Shown here piece by piece: positions 50,509 to 59,793 of a stretch of 64,000 nt of DNA (the first letter of the stretch is position 1; each line of letters starts with the position of its first letter). The notes below the pieces were generated by a model, which ran no database searches, was not told where the DNA came from, and saw nothing but the letters and a program-made list of their open reading frames with translations. Source of the stretch: an uncultured Acidobacteriota bacterium. GTDB lineage: Bacteria > Acidobacteriota > Blastocatellia > Pyrinomonadales > Pyrinomonadaceae. The translations under genes and the position numbers were made by a program. Location of the stretch: positions 186,001 to 250,000 of the forward strand of contig CALMYB010000013.1 of NCBI GenBank assembly GCA_937873515.1, written 5' to 3'.

Positions 50509-51732
50509 CTATTCGTTCGTCCACTCGAGCACGGGACGGACGATGCCCGGCAGAAGACCTGCATAATCTCCCCGTGCAGAGTCGCCCTCGAGGGTGTCAA
50601 CGACCGTGAAAGAAACGGCATCCGTTGCGATGAAATGCACGATCAGCGGCTTGTATGTCGAGACGGCGGCGGTGACCGAGATAGTTCCTTCAGCAAGAAA
50701 GTTGCCAGGTATCCAAGCGGTCGCTTTGTGCCGGCCCGCAGGCCTCGGGTTTTTACGCCAACCGCTGTTCCAATCGTGCGAGATGAAGATGCACGCGCCT
50801 CTTTCGTCAAAGAAGTGCAGGTTCGGGATCAGCACCTTGCCGCCCGTTAGCGCGTCAAAGACGATCTCGACACCGATGCTTTCGCGAATATCAGGCGACG
50901 GGGTGGTCTCACCGTTCTTGTCCACGACGCGAAGACTCACGATGCGCGCAACGTCGTTCCCCGGAGCTGACCTCGCATCATCCCACATGCGTTCCGCACC
51001 TGTGAGAGTTTGTTCGTGAAGATATGCAGCGACGGTTTCGACGGCAGCATCATCTACGGCGATCTTCCCGTCGCGCAGCCAGATCGCCCGCGTGCAGAGC
51101 CGCGAGATCGAGTTCATATCGTGCGAGACAAATAGAACCGTGCGGCCCGATTCACCTAAGCTTTTCATCTTGCCCAAGGATTTCTTTTGAAACGCAAGGT
51201 CGCCGACCGCGAGAACTTCGTCAACGATCAACACCTCCGGCTCAAGATGCGCTGCAACCGAGAAAGCAAGCCGCATATACATCCCACTCGAATAGTGTTT
51301 TACGGGTGTGTCGAGGAATTTTTCGAGCTCGGAGAATGCGACGATCTCGTCAAAACGAGCATCGATCTCGTGCCGCCGCATCCCGAGTATCGCTCCGTTC
51401 AGATAGATGTTCTCGCGGCCTGTCAATTCGTTATGAAACCCCGTTCCGACCTCGAGGAGTGAACCGACGCGGCCCGCGATCGACGCTATTCCGCGCGTCG
51501 GCGGCGTGATCCGCGATAGGATCTTGAGCAGCGTGGATTTGCCTGCACCGTTGCGGCCGATGATGCCGACCGATTCACCTTCTCGGATAGTGAACGATAC
51601 GTCGTCGAGCGCGGTCAACGTCTCGCGAGAGCTGTTCTTTCGAGTGAAGATCGAAGTCACTGCATCGCGGAGCGAGCGGCTGTTGCTCGCACCGAGTTGG
51701 TAGATCTTCGTGAGTCCTCGCGTTTCGATCAT
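50509..51732 (-). CDS. wzt: Polysaccharide ABC exporter ATP-binding protein (Wzt type)
   Basis: ATPase of an O-antigen or capsule exporter. The ATG at 51732 overlaps the permease stop by one base (TAATG), giving 407 residues; an upstream in-frame start inside the permease gene is rejected. Visible: IIGRNGAGKSTLLKILSRI (Walker A), HYSSGMYMRLAFSVAAHLEPEVLIVDEVLAVGD (signature and Walker B), and LFVSHDMNSISRLC. The last 150 residues (ARIVSLRVVDKNGETTPSPDIRESIGVEIVFDALTGGKVLIPNLHFFDERG) form a Wzt-C-like beta-sandwich, which in relatives binds the end of the finished polymer. Confidence 0.95.
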   Translation of the reverse strand: MIETRGLTKIYQLGASNSRSLRDAVTSIFTRKNSSRETLTALDDVSFTIREGESVGIIGRNGAGKSTLLKILSRITPPTRGIASIAGRVGSLLEVGTGFHNELTGRENIYLNGAILGMRRHEIDARFDEIVAFSELEKFLDTPVKHYSSGMYMRLAFSVAAHLEPEVLIVDEVLAVGDLAFQKKSLGKMKSLGESGRTVLFVSHDMNSISRLCTRAIWLRDGKIAVDDAAVETVAAYLHEQTLTGAERMWDDARSAPGNDVARIVSLRVVDKNGETTPSPDIRESIGVEIVFDALTGGKVLIPNLHFFDERGACIFISHDWNSGWRKNPRPAGRHKATAWIPGNFLAEGTISVTAAVSTYKPLIVHFIATDAVSFTVVDTLEGDSARGDYAGLLPGIVRPVLEWTNE

Positions 51733-52556
51733 TAGATAACGTCGGCGAAATCGTCCTCCATTGACCGAAAGACCACGAGCGACACCGCCGTGATAACAAG
51801 CAGCGACGCAGTAGAAACGCCGATCAACGTCCAGTCGAACGGTTTGCCGAAGACCGCCGAGCGAAAGCCTTCGAGAATGCCGGTCATCGGATTGAGGGCA
51901 AAGACGAGCCGCCATTTTTCCGAGATCATTGATGCGGGATAAAAAACGGGCGATGCGATCATCCAAACCTGCAAAAAGAACGGCACGGCGAATTTCACAT
52001 CGCGAAATCTAACATTAAGAGCCGAGAGCAGTGTGCCGACCACGGCGGCAAGCACGACCGCAAGGACCAGAAATACAGGTACGAGTAAGGTCTCGGCAGA
52101 TGGTAGGGCGTGGTAGTAGATCATCAATACCGCAAGCACCGCAATGCTGAAAAGCAGATCAAAAAGGGCGGCAAAGGTCGCCGCAAGCGGAACGATCAAG
52201 CGCGGAAAATATACTTTCGTAACCAGATTCGTGTTGTTGACAAAACTGTTGCTCGCCATCGAGACCGCATTCTGGACAAACAGCCACAGCGTCAGCCCCG
52301 TCATCGCAAACAGGGGATACGCGATGTCATTCGTGTCGAATCTCGCCCAGCCGCTAAAGATAGCCGTGAAGATGACAGTCGTAAGAACAGGCTGCAGAAC
52401 CGCCCACGCGATGCCGATGAGCGTCTGCTTATAACGGATCTTGACGTCGCGAAGCGTCAGGAAATACAGCAGTTCACGCTGACGCCAGATCTCGGCGGCG
52501 CCAAGGCGCAAACGCGATCCTGCGGGCGTGATCTGAGTGATGTCGGTTGTGGCCAT
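51732..52556 (-). CDS. wzm: Polysaccharide ABC exporter permease (Wzm type)
   Basis: ABC-2 membrane subunit of 274 residues with about six segments. Typical parts are the amphipathic start (WRQRELLYFLTLRDVKIRYKQTLIGIAWAVLQPVLTTVIFTAIFSGWA), NTNLVTKVYFPRLIVPLAA and VWMIASPVFYPASMISEKWRLVFALNPMTGILEGFRSAVFG. It works with the overlapping ATPase gene downstream to move undecaprenyl-linked polysaccharide across the inner membrane. A GT2 gene precedes it by 10 bp on the same strand. Confidence 0.95.
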   Translation of the reverse strand: MATTDITQITPAGSRLRLGAAEIWRQRELLYFLTLRDVKIRYKQTLIGIAWAVLQPVLTTVIFTAIFSGWARFDTNDIAYPLFAMTGLTLWLFVQNAVSMASNSFVNNTNLVTKVYFPRLIVPLAATFAALFDLLFSIAVLAVLMIYYHALPSAETLLVPVFLVLAVVLAAVVGTLLSALNVRFRDVKFAVPFFLQVWMIASPVFYPASMISEKWRLVFALNPMTGILEGFRSAVFGKPFDWTLIGVSTASLLVITAVSLVVFRSMEDDFADVI

Positions 52557-52566
52557 CTGCTAGATT

Positions 52567-53529
52567 TTACAAGAGTTCGCGTATATTGCCGTAACGGCTT
52601 TTGGCCGCTTTCCGTATCCTTGCCCTTCGAGCATCAAAGATTCGACGCGGAGCGGCGATCCTTACGGCGTCGAGTGCCTTTTCCTTGAGCGACGCTGCAC
52701 CTTTTCGGTTCGCCCACATCGTCCTCGCGGCCCGACGGCGGTTCCCCGTGCGATTGAAATGACGTGCGGCCGCGTAGCGTAATTTTGTTTGCAGATCTGC
52801 GAGCTCATCATCAGAGAAGGGCAGTTCTTCTCGAAGCCTTTCCTGAGCGGCGAGCCATTCATCGACCATCAGTGCGAAATCATCGCTCGTGTTGTGTCCG
52901 TGCTGACGCCAAGCGGCGAGAACCTCGCTGTTCCTTGCAAATTCGTGCTTTGCCGCCAGGCGAAGATAAAGTTCGTAATCTTCGAGCCTTGCCCCCTCGT
53001 TCCACGGCTTTTCTCCTAAGAATTCGCGTCGATAGACCACTCCGGGACTCGAAAAGATCCCGCCTGTCATCAGCGTCGGAAGCATATCGCCGTCCGCGAA
53101 CGCCGTCCAATTGTCGGTGCGGTCGAAGATATCGCCTTCCCCGTCGATGACATAGACGTGCGAAAAGGCGAGTGCGGCTTTCTCGCGTTTTTCGAGCAGC
53201 TTTACCTGCTCTTCAAGAAAACTCGGCAGCCAAATGTCGTCGGACCCCAGATATGCAAAATATTTAAGATCCGCATATGAGATCGCTTCATTCAACGTAG
53301 CCGAAAGGCCGCGATTCTCACGCGAGATGAATTCAGCCGTAAAAGGAGCGTCAGCGAGGACCTTTTCGATCACCTCAGCAGAGCCGTCCTTCGAGCCGTC
53401 GTCGATCACGATAAGCTTTATGGGCGACAACGTCTGCCGAAAGATCGATGTTAAGCATTCTTCGACGAACGGCCCGTGATTGTATGATGGAACGGCGACG
53501 AATACCGAGTTGTCACTTGGCGTTTGCAT
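52567..53529 (-). CDS. GT2 glycosyltransferase
   Basis: A 320-residue protein from ATG 53529; an in-frame start at 53559 adds ten residues that look unconserved. The GT-A fold is clear: NSVFVAVPSYNHGPFVEECLTSIFRQTLSPIKLIVIDDGSKDGS, YFAYLGSDDIWLPSFLEEQVKLL (DxD as SDD), and a VVYRREFLGEKPWNEGARLEDYELYLRLA acceptor region. Probably adds a sugar to the polymer exported by Wzm/Wzt. It is divergent from the GT4 gene, with 84 bp between start codons. Confidence 0.92.
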   Translation of the reverse strand: MQTPSDNSVFVAVPSYNHGPFVEECLTSIFRQTLSPIKLIVIDDGSKDGSAEVIEKVLADAPFTAEFISRENRGLSATLNEAISYADLKYFAYLGSDDIWLPSFLEEQVKLLEKREKAALAFSHVYVIDGEGDIFDRTDNWTAFADGDMLPTLMTGGIFSSPGVVYRREFLGEKPWNEGARLEDYELYLRLAAKHEFARNSEVLAAWRQHGHNTSDDFALMVDEWLAAQERLREELPFSDDELADLQTKLRYAAARHFNRTGNRRRAARTMWANRKGAASLKEKALDAVRIAAPRRIFDARRARIRKAAKSRYGNIRELL

Positions 53530-53613
53530 GCTTCTCGATCCGAAAAAGAATGTAAACACATTTGACTCGGAAAGTCATATTATTTTCAGGTTTGTTACAA
53601 AACCTCAACGAAA

Positions 53614-54717
53614 GTGAAGGTCCTAAAATATCTCGATACATTGAACCGCGGCGGCGCCGAGATGCAGGTGTTTGATATCTGCCGGAACGCGGCCCGGTTC
53701 GGGCTTGATGTGACGCTCGCGACACGGGGAGGTACGCTCGAACCTGAATTCGAAGCGGCGGGCATCGAGATCGTACGTCTTGAGCGTAGGTTTCCCGTCG
53801 ATCCAAAACTTGTCGGCGATCTCCGGCGCATCGTAAAGGACCGACAGATCGACGTCGTTCATGGCTACCAATCGGTTGACGGACTGCATCTGCACCTTGC
53901 CGCTCGCGGAATGAAGAACGTCCGCGAAGTGCTCAGTTTCCAAGGGTTTGTGCAGGACGCGAAGAACCGCTTGGTCGCAAAGCTTCTCTTGCCGCGGGTG
54001 GATGCGAACATCGTCGTAAGCCGCTGGCTTAAAGACTGGCTCGCGGCAGAATGCGGGCTCAGGTTCGGTGGGAATACACATGTGATCTATAACGGCGCCG
54101 ATCCCGAACGCCTGCGCCCGACCGGGCACTCTATCAGGGAAGAACTCGCCATCGCAAGCGGTGCGAAGCTCGTCGGAATGGTCGGGAATTTTTACCGCGA
54201 CGCCCGAAAGGACCAAATGACGGTCGTGAAAGCTATCGGTGACATTTTTGAACACGTCGGTGATGTTCACTGCGTCTTTGCTGGAAAGGTTGAAGACGGT
54301 GCCGAGAAGAAGTTTGACGCGTGCAAGGAATTCGTACGCTATCGCGGCATCGCAGACCGTGTGCATTTTTTAGGCGGAAGAACGGATGTCCCGGACATTC
54401 TCGCCGGACTGGATGTCTTCATCTTTTCATCCCTTCACGAAGGGTTGCCGGTCGCTGTCTCGGAAGCGATGCTTGCCGGCGTACCAATGGTCGTTTCTGA
54501 TATCGGCCCGCATCTTGAAGCCACCAACGATGGCGAGTTCGCTCGCATCTTTCCGACGAAAGATCATCGAGCCCTTGCCGATGCCGTGATCGGCCTGCTC
54601 AAAGAAAAAAATGCTGCAGACGACCTTGCATCGAGAGCAAGATCGCACGCAGCGGCAAATTTCAGCATTGACGCACATCTCGGCAACTTGGTGCGTCTAT
54701 ATCAACAGATCCGATAG
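53614..54717 (+). CDS. GT4 glycosyltransferase
   Basis: A 367-residue retaining glycosyltransferase of the GT-B fold from a GTG at 53614. KVLKYLDTLNRGGAEMQVFDICRNAARFGLDVTLATRGG forms the N-terminal donor-side strand with the usual GG(A)E loop, and VIYNGADPERLRPTGHSIREEL marks the linker. The C-terminal domain holds LVGMVGNFYRDARKDQMTVVKAI, VHFLGGRTDVPDILAGLDVFIFSSLHEGLPVAVSEAMLAGVPMVVSDIG, where the EGLP-x8-E motif binds the nucleotide sugar. It completes the polysaccharide island. Confidence 0.94.
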   Translation: MKVLKYLDTLNRGGAEMQVFDICRNAARFGLDVTLATRGGTLEPEFEAAGIEIVRLERRFPVDPKLVGDLRRIVKDRQIDVVHGYQSVDGLHLHLAARGMKNVREVLSFQGFVQDAKNRLVAKLLLPRVDANIVVSRWLKDWLAAECGLRFGGNTHVIYNGADPERLRPTGHSIREELAIASGAKLVGMVGNFYRDARKDQMTVVKAIGDIFEHVGDVHCVFAGKVEDGAEKKFDACKEFVRYRGIADRVHFLGGRTDVPDILAGLDVFIFSSLHEGLPVAVSEAMLAGVPMVVSDIGPHLEATNDGEFARIFPTKDHRALADAVIGLLKEKNAADDLASRARSHAAANFSIDAHLGNLVRLYQQIR

Positions 54718-54734
54718 CGAGGAGAGACGGCTCG

Positions 54735-56825
54735 CTACTGTCTCTGAAATTCGGGTGAACCGAGCACTAAACTTACGACCTTAAAGATCTCAGGATCGCC
54801 CGATGCAGGAAGAAGGACGCTGTTTCTGTTCACATTGCGTCTGCCTAGCCGGCCGGCTGCATCATCCGCAATCGGCGGTCCGGCAGCGTCCGCCGGCTCG
54901 TCTTCAGGTGCCTTAACTTCCGGTAAAGGCTGACTTAGCTGCTTCGAAAGGCTCGCCTTTGTCGTCGGCCGAATCTCGCCGTCAAGGATCTTGTCGATGG
55001 CCTTGTCAAGCATTTCCTGCTTGGTCGGAGCGGCAAAATCCCTCAGATCGACCCGCGTTCCGGGAACTCGATTGCTGGAGAGTGCGACCGCAAAGTTCAG
55101 CCGTTCTAGCAACGCTCCCGTATTTACCCAATCTTCCGCAAGGTCGGGATAGCCCGTCGGCGCCTGATAGCCGTAAGGAACTTCGCCGAGCTTACGCAGC
55201 ATCGCGTACATCCCGCGGCCGCCGTTCGTGTCGCCATCAAGAGCTCGGATCGAACTTACCGCAAGCTCGAACGGCGATTTGATCTTCGAGCGATAGTTCT
55301 CCGGTGAAAAGAACTCGGGGTCGGTAAAGATCGCACGCAGCGTTGTCTTTATGTCGCCGTGCGACTTGTGAAATGCCGCGGCAATGCGGCCGACAAAGGC
55401 ATCGCTCGGCGTGTCGCTCACGAATTTGATCGCGAGCTTTTTCGCGATGAATTTCGCGGTCGCATCGCTGTTGACGAGAATGTCGAGCACCTTCAGGCCG
55501 TCCTTCATTCCGCCTTCGTCGATGGTCCGGCCGAGAACCGTCTTTGGCCCTTTCTCATGCCAATTCGGATTGAAGTAGAACTGGCCGCTCTCGATGCCGT
55601 CCGGTACGCCGACCGCTCTTTGAATTCGGGCGATCCGCTGATCTTCATTTCCTTTGATCGCAGACGCCGCGATCTGACGATAACCGCGCGGGTCGGCGAT
55701 CGTCCAACCGGTAAAGCACTTGGCTACCTCGATAATGTCCTGCTGCGTGTAGCCGCCATCGACGCCGAGTGTGTGCAGCTCCATTAATTCGCGGGCATAG
55801 TTTTCGTTAATGCCTCGATTTCGCTGCTTCTTCGGCTGCTGCTTCTTTTGAACGTTCGGCCTCTCGAGTTGGCGAAGGTCGCGGTCCGCGTTGGTTCCAT
55901 ATCGCTCCAATTGACGTTCACGCTGCATCGGCGAAATGCGGCCGTCGAGCCGATCATTAATGCGTCGGTCGTTGAACCGCGACCGCCGTTCGAATCTTGG
56001 CTGCAGCTGCTTCGGGCGAGCGGCAAGCTGAGCATTCGGCGACATCGATTCAAAGTTGTCGAGATAGAACAGCATCGCGGGCGACTGTGCGGTTCCGATC
56101 AAAAGGTCTTTGAAATTACCAAGCGCGTTCTTTCTTAGAACGTCACGCTCATAGCTTGGAATGTACCAGCGAACCGCGGCCTTACCCGAGAAAACGTTGA
56201 AATGATTCTGCCAAAAGTCGACCATTACCTCTTGAAGCTGCCGCTCGGAATACACGGCACGCAGAACACGTTCGGCAACCATTTGGGGAACGATCTGGCC
56301 CGCAGGCTTAAGGTTGTACTGGCGATAATATTGCTGCAGCTCTTGTGCGCGTTCTTTTTTGAGTGCCGCCGCGGCTTCCTCGGCCTTTTCGCCCGGCATC
56401 CCTGTCGCAGTTGACGAAGCGGCAGCGTCAGGATTCGGCATCTGGGCATCTTGCCGGACCTTTTTCCCGCCCTCAAGCAAACGAAGGAGAGCCGCAGGAT
56501 TGGGATACTGTGCAAAGAGTTCCTCGGTAGAAAGCTTCGGCACCGCAAGTTTGTCCAGCTTCGCTTCGGCCGCGGAATCATCTAACGACGACGGATCGAG
56601 CTGCTGCTCAATATATTTCTTGATACCGATCGCCTTTACCTTTTCAAGATCCCCGGGACGAGCACCGAACCCAAGCCGATTCAGGACATGGAGGATCATT
56701 TGGTCCTCGGTCAGTGAATTCTTCGGCTTGCCGTCAGGGCCGCCAAGGGCAAAGGTCGGTATGGTAAATGCTGCAAGCACAAGAATTACCGTCAGTTTCT
56801 TAACTGTCTCAAAATACTGGATCAT
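54735..56825 (-). CDS. Exported DUF1800 protein
   Basis: A protein of about 696 residues from ATG 56825, which follows CGGAG and starts signal peptide MIQYFETVKKLTVILVLAAFTIPTFA; an in-frame start at 56870 is less good. DUF1800 hallmarks: ILHVLNRLGFGARPGDLEKVKAIGIKKYIEQQLDP, MVDFWQNHFNVFSGKAAVRWYIPSYERDVLR, AMLFYLDNFES, GINENYARELMELHTLGVDGGYTQQDIIEVAKCFTGWTI, FNPNWHEKGPKTVLG. A Gln/Arg-rich insertion (about 300-360) is unusual. Function is unproven; partners are DUF1501 proteins, here encoded 35 kb away. Confidence 0.93.
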   Translation of the reverse strand: MIQYFETVKKLTVILVLAAFTIPTFALGGPDGKPKNSLTEDQMILHVLNRLGFGARPGDLEKVKAIGIKKYIEQQLDPSSLDDSAAEAKLDKLAVPKLSTEELFAQYPNPAALLRLLEGGKKVRQDAQMPNPDAAASSTATGMPGEKAEEAAAALKKERAQELQQYYRQYNLKPAGQIVPQMVAERVLRAVYSERQLQEVMVDFWQNHFNVFSGKAAVRWYIPSYERDVLRKNALGNFKDLLIGTAQSPAMLFYLDNFESMSPNAQLAARPKQLQPRFERRSRFNDRRINDRLDGRISPMQRERQLERYGTNADRDLRQLERPNVQKKQQPKKQRNRGINENYARELMELHTLGVDGGYTQQDIIEVAKCFTGWTIADPRGYRQIAASAIKGNEDQRIARIQRAVGVPDGIESGQFYFNPNWHEKGPKTVLGRTIDEGGMKDGLKVLDILVNSDATAKFIAKKLAIKFVSDTPSDAFVGRIAAAFHKSHGDIKTTLRAIFTDPEFFSPENYRSKIKSPFELAVSSIRALDGDTNGGRGMYAMLRKLGEVPYGYQAPTGYPDLAEDWVNTGALLERLNFAVALSSNRVPGTRVDLRDFAAPTKQEMLDKAIDKILDGEIRPTTKASLSKQLSQPLPEVKAPEDEPADAAGPPIADDAAGRLGRRNVNRNSVLLPASGDPEIFKVVSLVLGSPEFQRQ

Positions 56826-57068
56826 ACAAAACTCCGATAAATGCGAGATGAAATACTTTGAAGCCTTCATTCAGCTTTCTCTGCGGATTAGACGCGTTCC
56901 GGTAGCGTTTAGCCGAAAAAGTCGCGAACCGCACACCAACGGCCGATTCGGCCGCTTCATGGTCAAAGACAACAGCCGGACGCATATTCGGCATCAAATG
57001 GTTTGCGCGAAACTGACCGATTTCGGCTAGAATTGTGTTTCAAGGACGTTTTCGGTCCAAAAGTAATT

Positions 57069-57587
57069 ATGAAAAAGACGCTGCTTTCCCTTCTGATGCT
57101 CTTTGCCGCAGCTGTGATGTTCTCAACATCTGCCGCCGCACAGACCGAAACCTTCAGCGATCCGAACGTTGATTATTCATTTGTGCTGCCCGAACCAAAA
57201 TGGCGAAAGACCGTGACGCCCTCGGCAACGAACCCGAATGTCGAATATGTTTACGGCGACCGCGTCTTCGGACGTTTCGAGGTGCGCAAATTAGATGCAC
57301 CGCAGAGCCGTCTCCTTGCCGACATCGTTCGCGACGAAGACCAGAAGCTGCAATTTTTGATGGGGTACGCACCGGGTAAGCAGGAGAATTTTTCAGGTAA
57401 GCTGCGCGGTGCGATCTATAATTTCGAATTCGTCAAAGGCGGTCGTCCGATGGTCGGCCGGTTTTACTTCCTTCGTGATGGCGACGTCGTATATGTCCTC
57501 CGATTCGAAGGGCGAAAGGACAGTCTTAACTCGATCCAGAATCAAATGGATTCGATCGCAAGGACCTTTTCGACGAAGAGCAAATAG
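57069..57587 (+). CDS. Small exported protein of unknown function
   Basis: A 172-residue protein from ATG 57069, which begins signal peptide MKKTLLSLLMLFAAAVMFSTSAAAQ. The mature part reads FSDPNVDYSFVLPEPKWRKTVTPSATNPNVEYVYGDRVFGRFEVRKLDA...GVIYNFEFVKGGRPMVGRFYFLRDGDVVYVLRFEGRKDSLNSIQNQMDSIARTF. The end resembles PsbP-like or DUF1795-type folds, in which a final strand and helix report on lipoprotein loading, but I cannot assign a family. It is convergent with the following gene with a 2-bp gap. The 243-bp divergent gap upstream shows no gene. Confidence 0.8.
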   Translation: MKKTLLSLLMLFAAAVMFSTSAAAQTETFSDPNVDYSFVLPEPKWRKTVTPSATNPNVEYVYGDRVFGRFEVRKLDAPQSRLLADIVRDEDQKLQFLMGYAPGKQENFSGKLRGAIYNFEFVKGGRPMVGRFYFLRDGDVVYVLRFEGRKDSLNSIQNQMDSIARTFSTKSK

Positions 57588-57589
57588 CG

Positions 57590-58831
57590 TTAACTCGACA
57601 CGGTAATATTTACCTTCGCACCATTCGGCAAGATGTAGCCGGTCCCCGATAGACCTCGGAGATCGGCTTTTTTGACCCTGAGTTTCTCTAATGTCTTTTG
57701 GTCAAGAGATGTCATCATCTCTACCTTGAAACGCTCGCAGATGGACAAGAAATTCCACGCTGTCTGGCCATTGACCTGATAGCCGCTGCAAAGTTTCCGT
57801 GCAAGCGCATCACTGGTCTCGGCGTCGAACCAATCTAGGAAGTCCGCTCTTCCGGTGCCTTCCGAACACTCTGCAAGCAGTATTATCCTGCCGCCCGGTG
57901 TACAAGCATTGGCCGCCGTATCGAGAGCTTTATGAGCTTGGATCAGATTAATATCGAACGGGCGGCCGCCGCAGGAGGCTATTACAATATCCCGCTTTTC
58001 TCTTATCCGGTGTGTCTCTTTTGCCGCAACTGCATCGCAGGCCGCTCTGTGTGCCGCTTCAAGCCCGCCGCAAAAAACATCGATGACCTCGCCTGAATCG
58101 TTCACTACGGTCGATATGGAAAACACGTTCTTGACGAACTTTGCGGCTTCGAGAAACGCTTCGTGCACAGCATTTCCATCCAGAAGGCCGGTGCCGACGC
58201 CGTCACGTCGTCGAAGCGTTTCGCAGTCGAAAGCGAGTTTGTGCGTCGCCTCGACCGTTCGCTCCGAGGCAAGGCCCGGACAAATGAGCTTCCTGCCGCC
58301 GGTGAAACCCGCAAAATAGTGGAACGAAATCGCGCCGATCGTGATCACGTGGTCGCTGTCGAGCAAAGCTCCGTTCAGGCTAACGCTGATGCCGCCGCTC
58401 GTCTCGCCGACCACGGCAAGATTTGCGATACCACTCGCTCGATGATCGATGGTACGGATACGTTGGGTGATGAAAGGTGTCAGGATCTCGTCCTTTTCTT
58501 CATTCGTGACCTGACGATGTATTCCGGTCGCAAAGATTATCGCGATCTCGTGCGGCCGCGTTCCGTTTGCGATGAGACGGCGTACGACCAAATTAACGAT
58601 CTGCGCGCTGCCGGACGCCCGTGTAGCGTCAGGAACGACGATCAGGACAGTCTCGCCCGGCGAGATCGTTTCCTCAAACGGCTCTGCGCCGATCGGTTGG
58701 TCAAGCTTTTCGTTGATCGTGCGGTCGTCGAGTGGTGCGCTGTCATTCGCGGCAGCAAGGACGGAGAAGCTCTCTTCCTCGTACTCGAACGGCACAACGC
58801 CGCGGCCATATTTGAGGTCGATCGTCGCCAT
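57590..58831 (-). CDS. LarA-like nickel-dependent racemase (DUF2088 family)
   Basis: A 413-residue protein of the lactate racemase catalytic-subunit family. The diagnostic HYFAGFTGGRKLICPGLASERTVEATHKL carries the histidine region that holds the nickel-pincer cofactor in LarA. Earlier VLIVVPDATRASGSAQIVNLVVRRLI and IIFATGIHRQVTNEEK are also typical. LarB, LarC and LarE genes, which make the cofactor, are absent from the window, and the family contains racemases for several 2-hydroxy acids, so the substrate is open. It is followed on the same strand after the CDF gene by only 4 bp. Confidence 0.88.
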   Translation of the reverse strand: MATIDLKYGRGVVPFEYEEESFSVLAAANDSAPLDDRTINEKLDQPIGAEPFEETISPGETVLIVVPDATRASGSAQIVNLVVRRLIANGTRPHEIAIIFATGIHRQVTNEEKDEILTPFITQRIRTIDHRASGIANLAVVGETSGGISVSLNGALLDSDHVITIGAISFHYFAGFTGGRKLICPGLASERTVEATHKLAFDCETLRRRDGVGTGLLDGNAVHEAFLEAAKFVKNVFSISTVVNDSGEVIDVFCGGLEAAHRAACDAVAAKETHRIREKRDIVIASCGGRPFDINLIQAHKALDTAANACTPGGRIILLAECSEGTGRADFLDWFDAETSDALARKLCSGYQVNGQTAWNFLSICERFKVEMMTSLDQKTLEKLRVKKADLRGLSGTGYILPNGAKVNITVSS

Positions 58832-58835
58832 GGAT

Positions 58836-59789
58836 TCAACGCGCGGGTGACGCGGGCTCGAAGCAGTTCGTGCCTGATTCGCAGACGTAAACCGCCTCAG
58901 CCTCTTTGCCGGCGGTCTCCATCTGGATCGTCAAATGATCTATTTGAAAGCCATCGTGGAGCTTTGTTCTCACGATCGCCAACAGGTCCGAATGTTCTAC
59001 GGAATCGTCGTGATTGATGTGAGCGGTCAGTGCCTCAAGGCCCGAAGAAATGGTCCATACATGCAGGTCATGCACTCCGGTAACCCCTTCGATCGCAAGA
59101 ATTGCGGCCTTGACCCTTGCGATGTCTATGTGCGATGGCGTGCCTTCGAGCAGAACGTTCACAGATTCGGAGACCAGCCGCCAAGCTCCGAAGATAATGA
59201 TCACGCTGATCAGAATACTCGTCACCGCATCGGCCCAGAACCAACCGAACGCGACGATCAGAATTCCCGAAAGCAATGCGGCAAGCGAGCCAAGAAGGTC
59301 GCCCGCAACATGCAGCCACGCACCGCGCATATTTAGGTCGTGTTCGTGGCCGCCGTGGAGCATCTTTAGGACGATGATGTTTACAACGAGGCCGCCTGCG
59401 GCCACGATCGTCAAGCTGCTTCCGTGAATTTCGGGCGGTGCAAGCCAACGCAACACAGCCTCGTAAACGACCCAGATCGAGAGCACAACAAGAGCAACGC
59501 CATTAACAAAGGCCGCCAGGATCTCGGCTCGATAAAAACCAAAGGTCTTTGCAGCGGTTGCGGGGCGCGTCGCGAACCAAAAGCTTGCAAGGGTCAGGCT
59601 GAGTGCGGCAACGTCCGTCAGCATATGAACGGAGTCGGCCATCAGCGCGAGCGAGTTCGAAAGCCAACCGCCGACCGCCTCCGCAACCATATACCCGAAG
59701 GTGAGTGCCAAGGCGATCTTTAGTTTGCGTATGCTTGAGGCAGATCGGGTCGAATGCCCGTGATCGTGCGTTTGTCCATGCTCGGCCAT
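58836..59789 (-). CDS. Cation diffusion facilitator (zinc/cobalt efflux)
   Basis: A 317-residue metal/proton antiporter of the CDF family. It opens with a His-rich MAEHGQTHDHGHST stretch, then six membrane segments with the metal site in LMADSVHMLTDVAALS (HxxxD of helix 2) and WADAVTSILISVII of helix 5. The cytoplasmic domain has GVTGVHDLHVWTISSGLEALTAHI, the typical dimeric metal-binding part. Zinc is the likeliest substrate. It lies between larA-like and FecR-domain genes with 4-bp gaps on both sides. Confidence 0.94.
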   Translation of the reverse strand: MAEHGQTHDHGHSTRSASSIRKLKIALALTFGYMVAEAVGGWLSNSLALMADSVHMLTDVAALSLTLASFWFATRPATAAKTFGFYRAEILAAFVNGVALVVLSIWVVYEAVLRWLAPPEIHGSSLTIVAAGGLVVNIIVLKMLHGGHEHDLNMRGAWLHVAGDLLGSLAALLSGILIVAFGWFWADAVTSILISVIIIFGAWRLVSESVNVLLEGTPSHIDIARVKAAILAIEGVTGVHDLHVWTISSGLEALTAHINHDDSVEHSDLLAIVRTKLHDGFQIDHLTIQMETAGKEAEAVYVCESGTNCFEPASPAR

Positions 59790-59793
59790 TCGT

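Noticed and set aside
51733..51966. 78-codon N-terminal extension of the Wzt-type ATPase
   Set aside because: It lies within the permease gene; the ATPase begins MIETRGLTKIYQ at 51732 with a one-base overlap.
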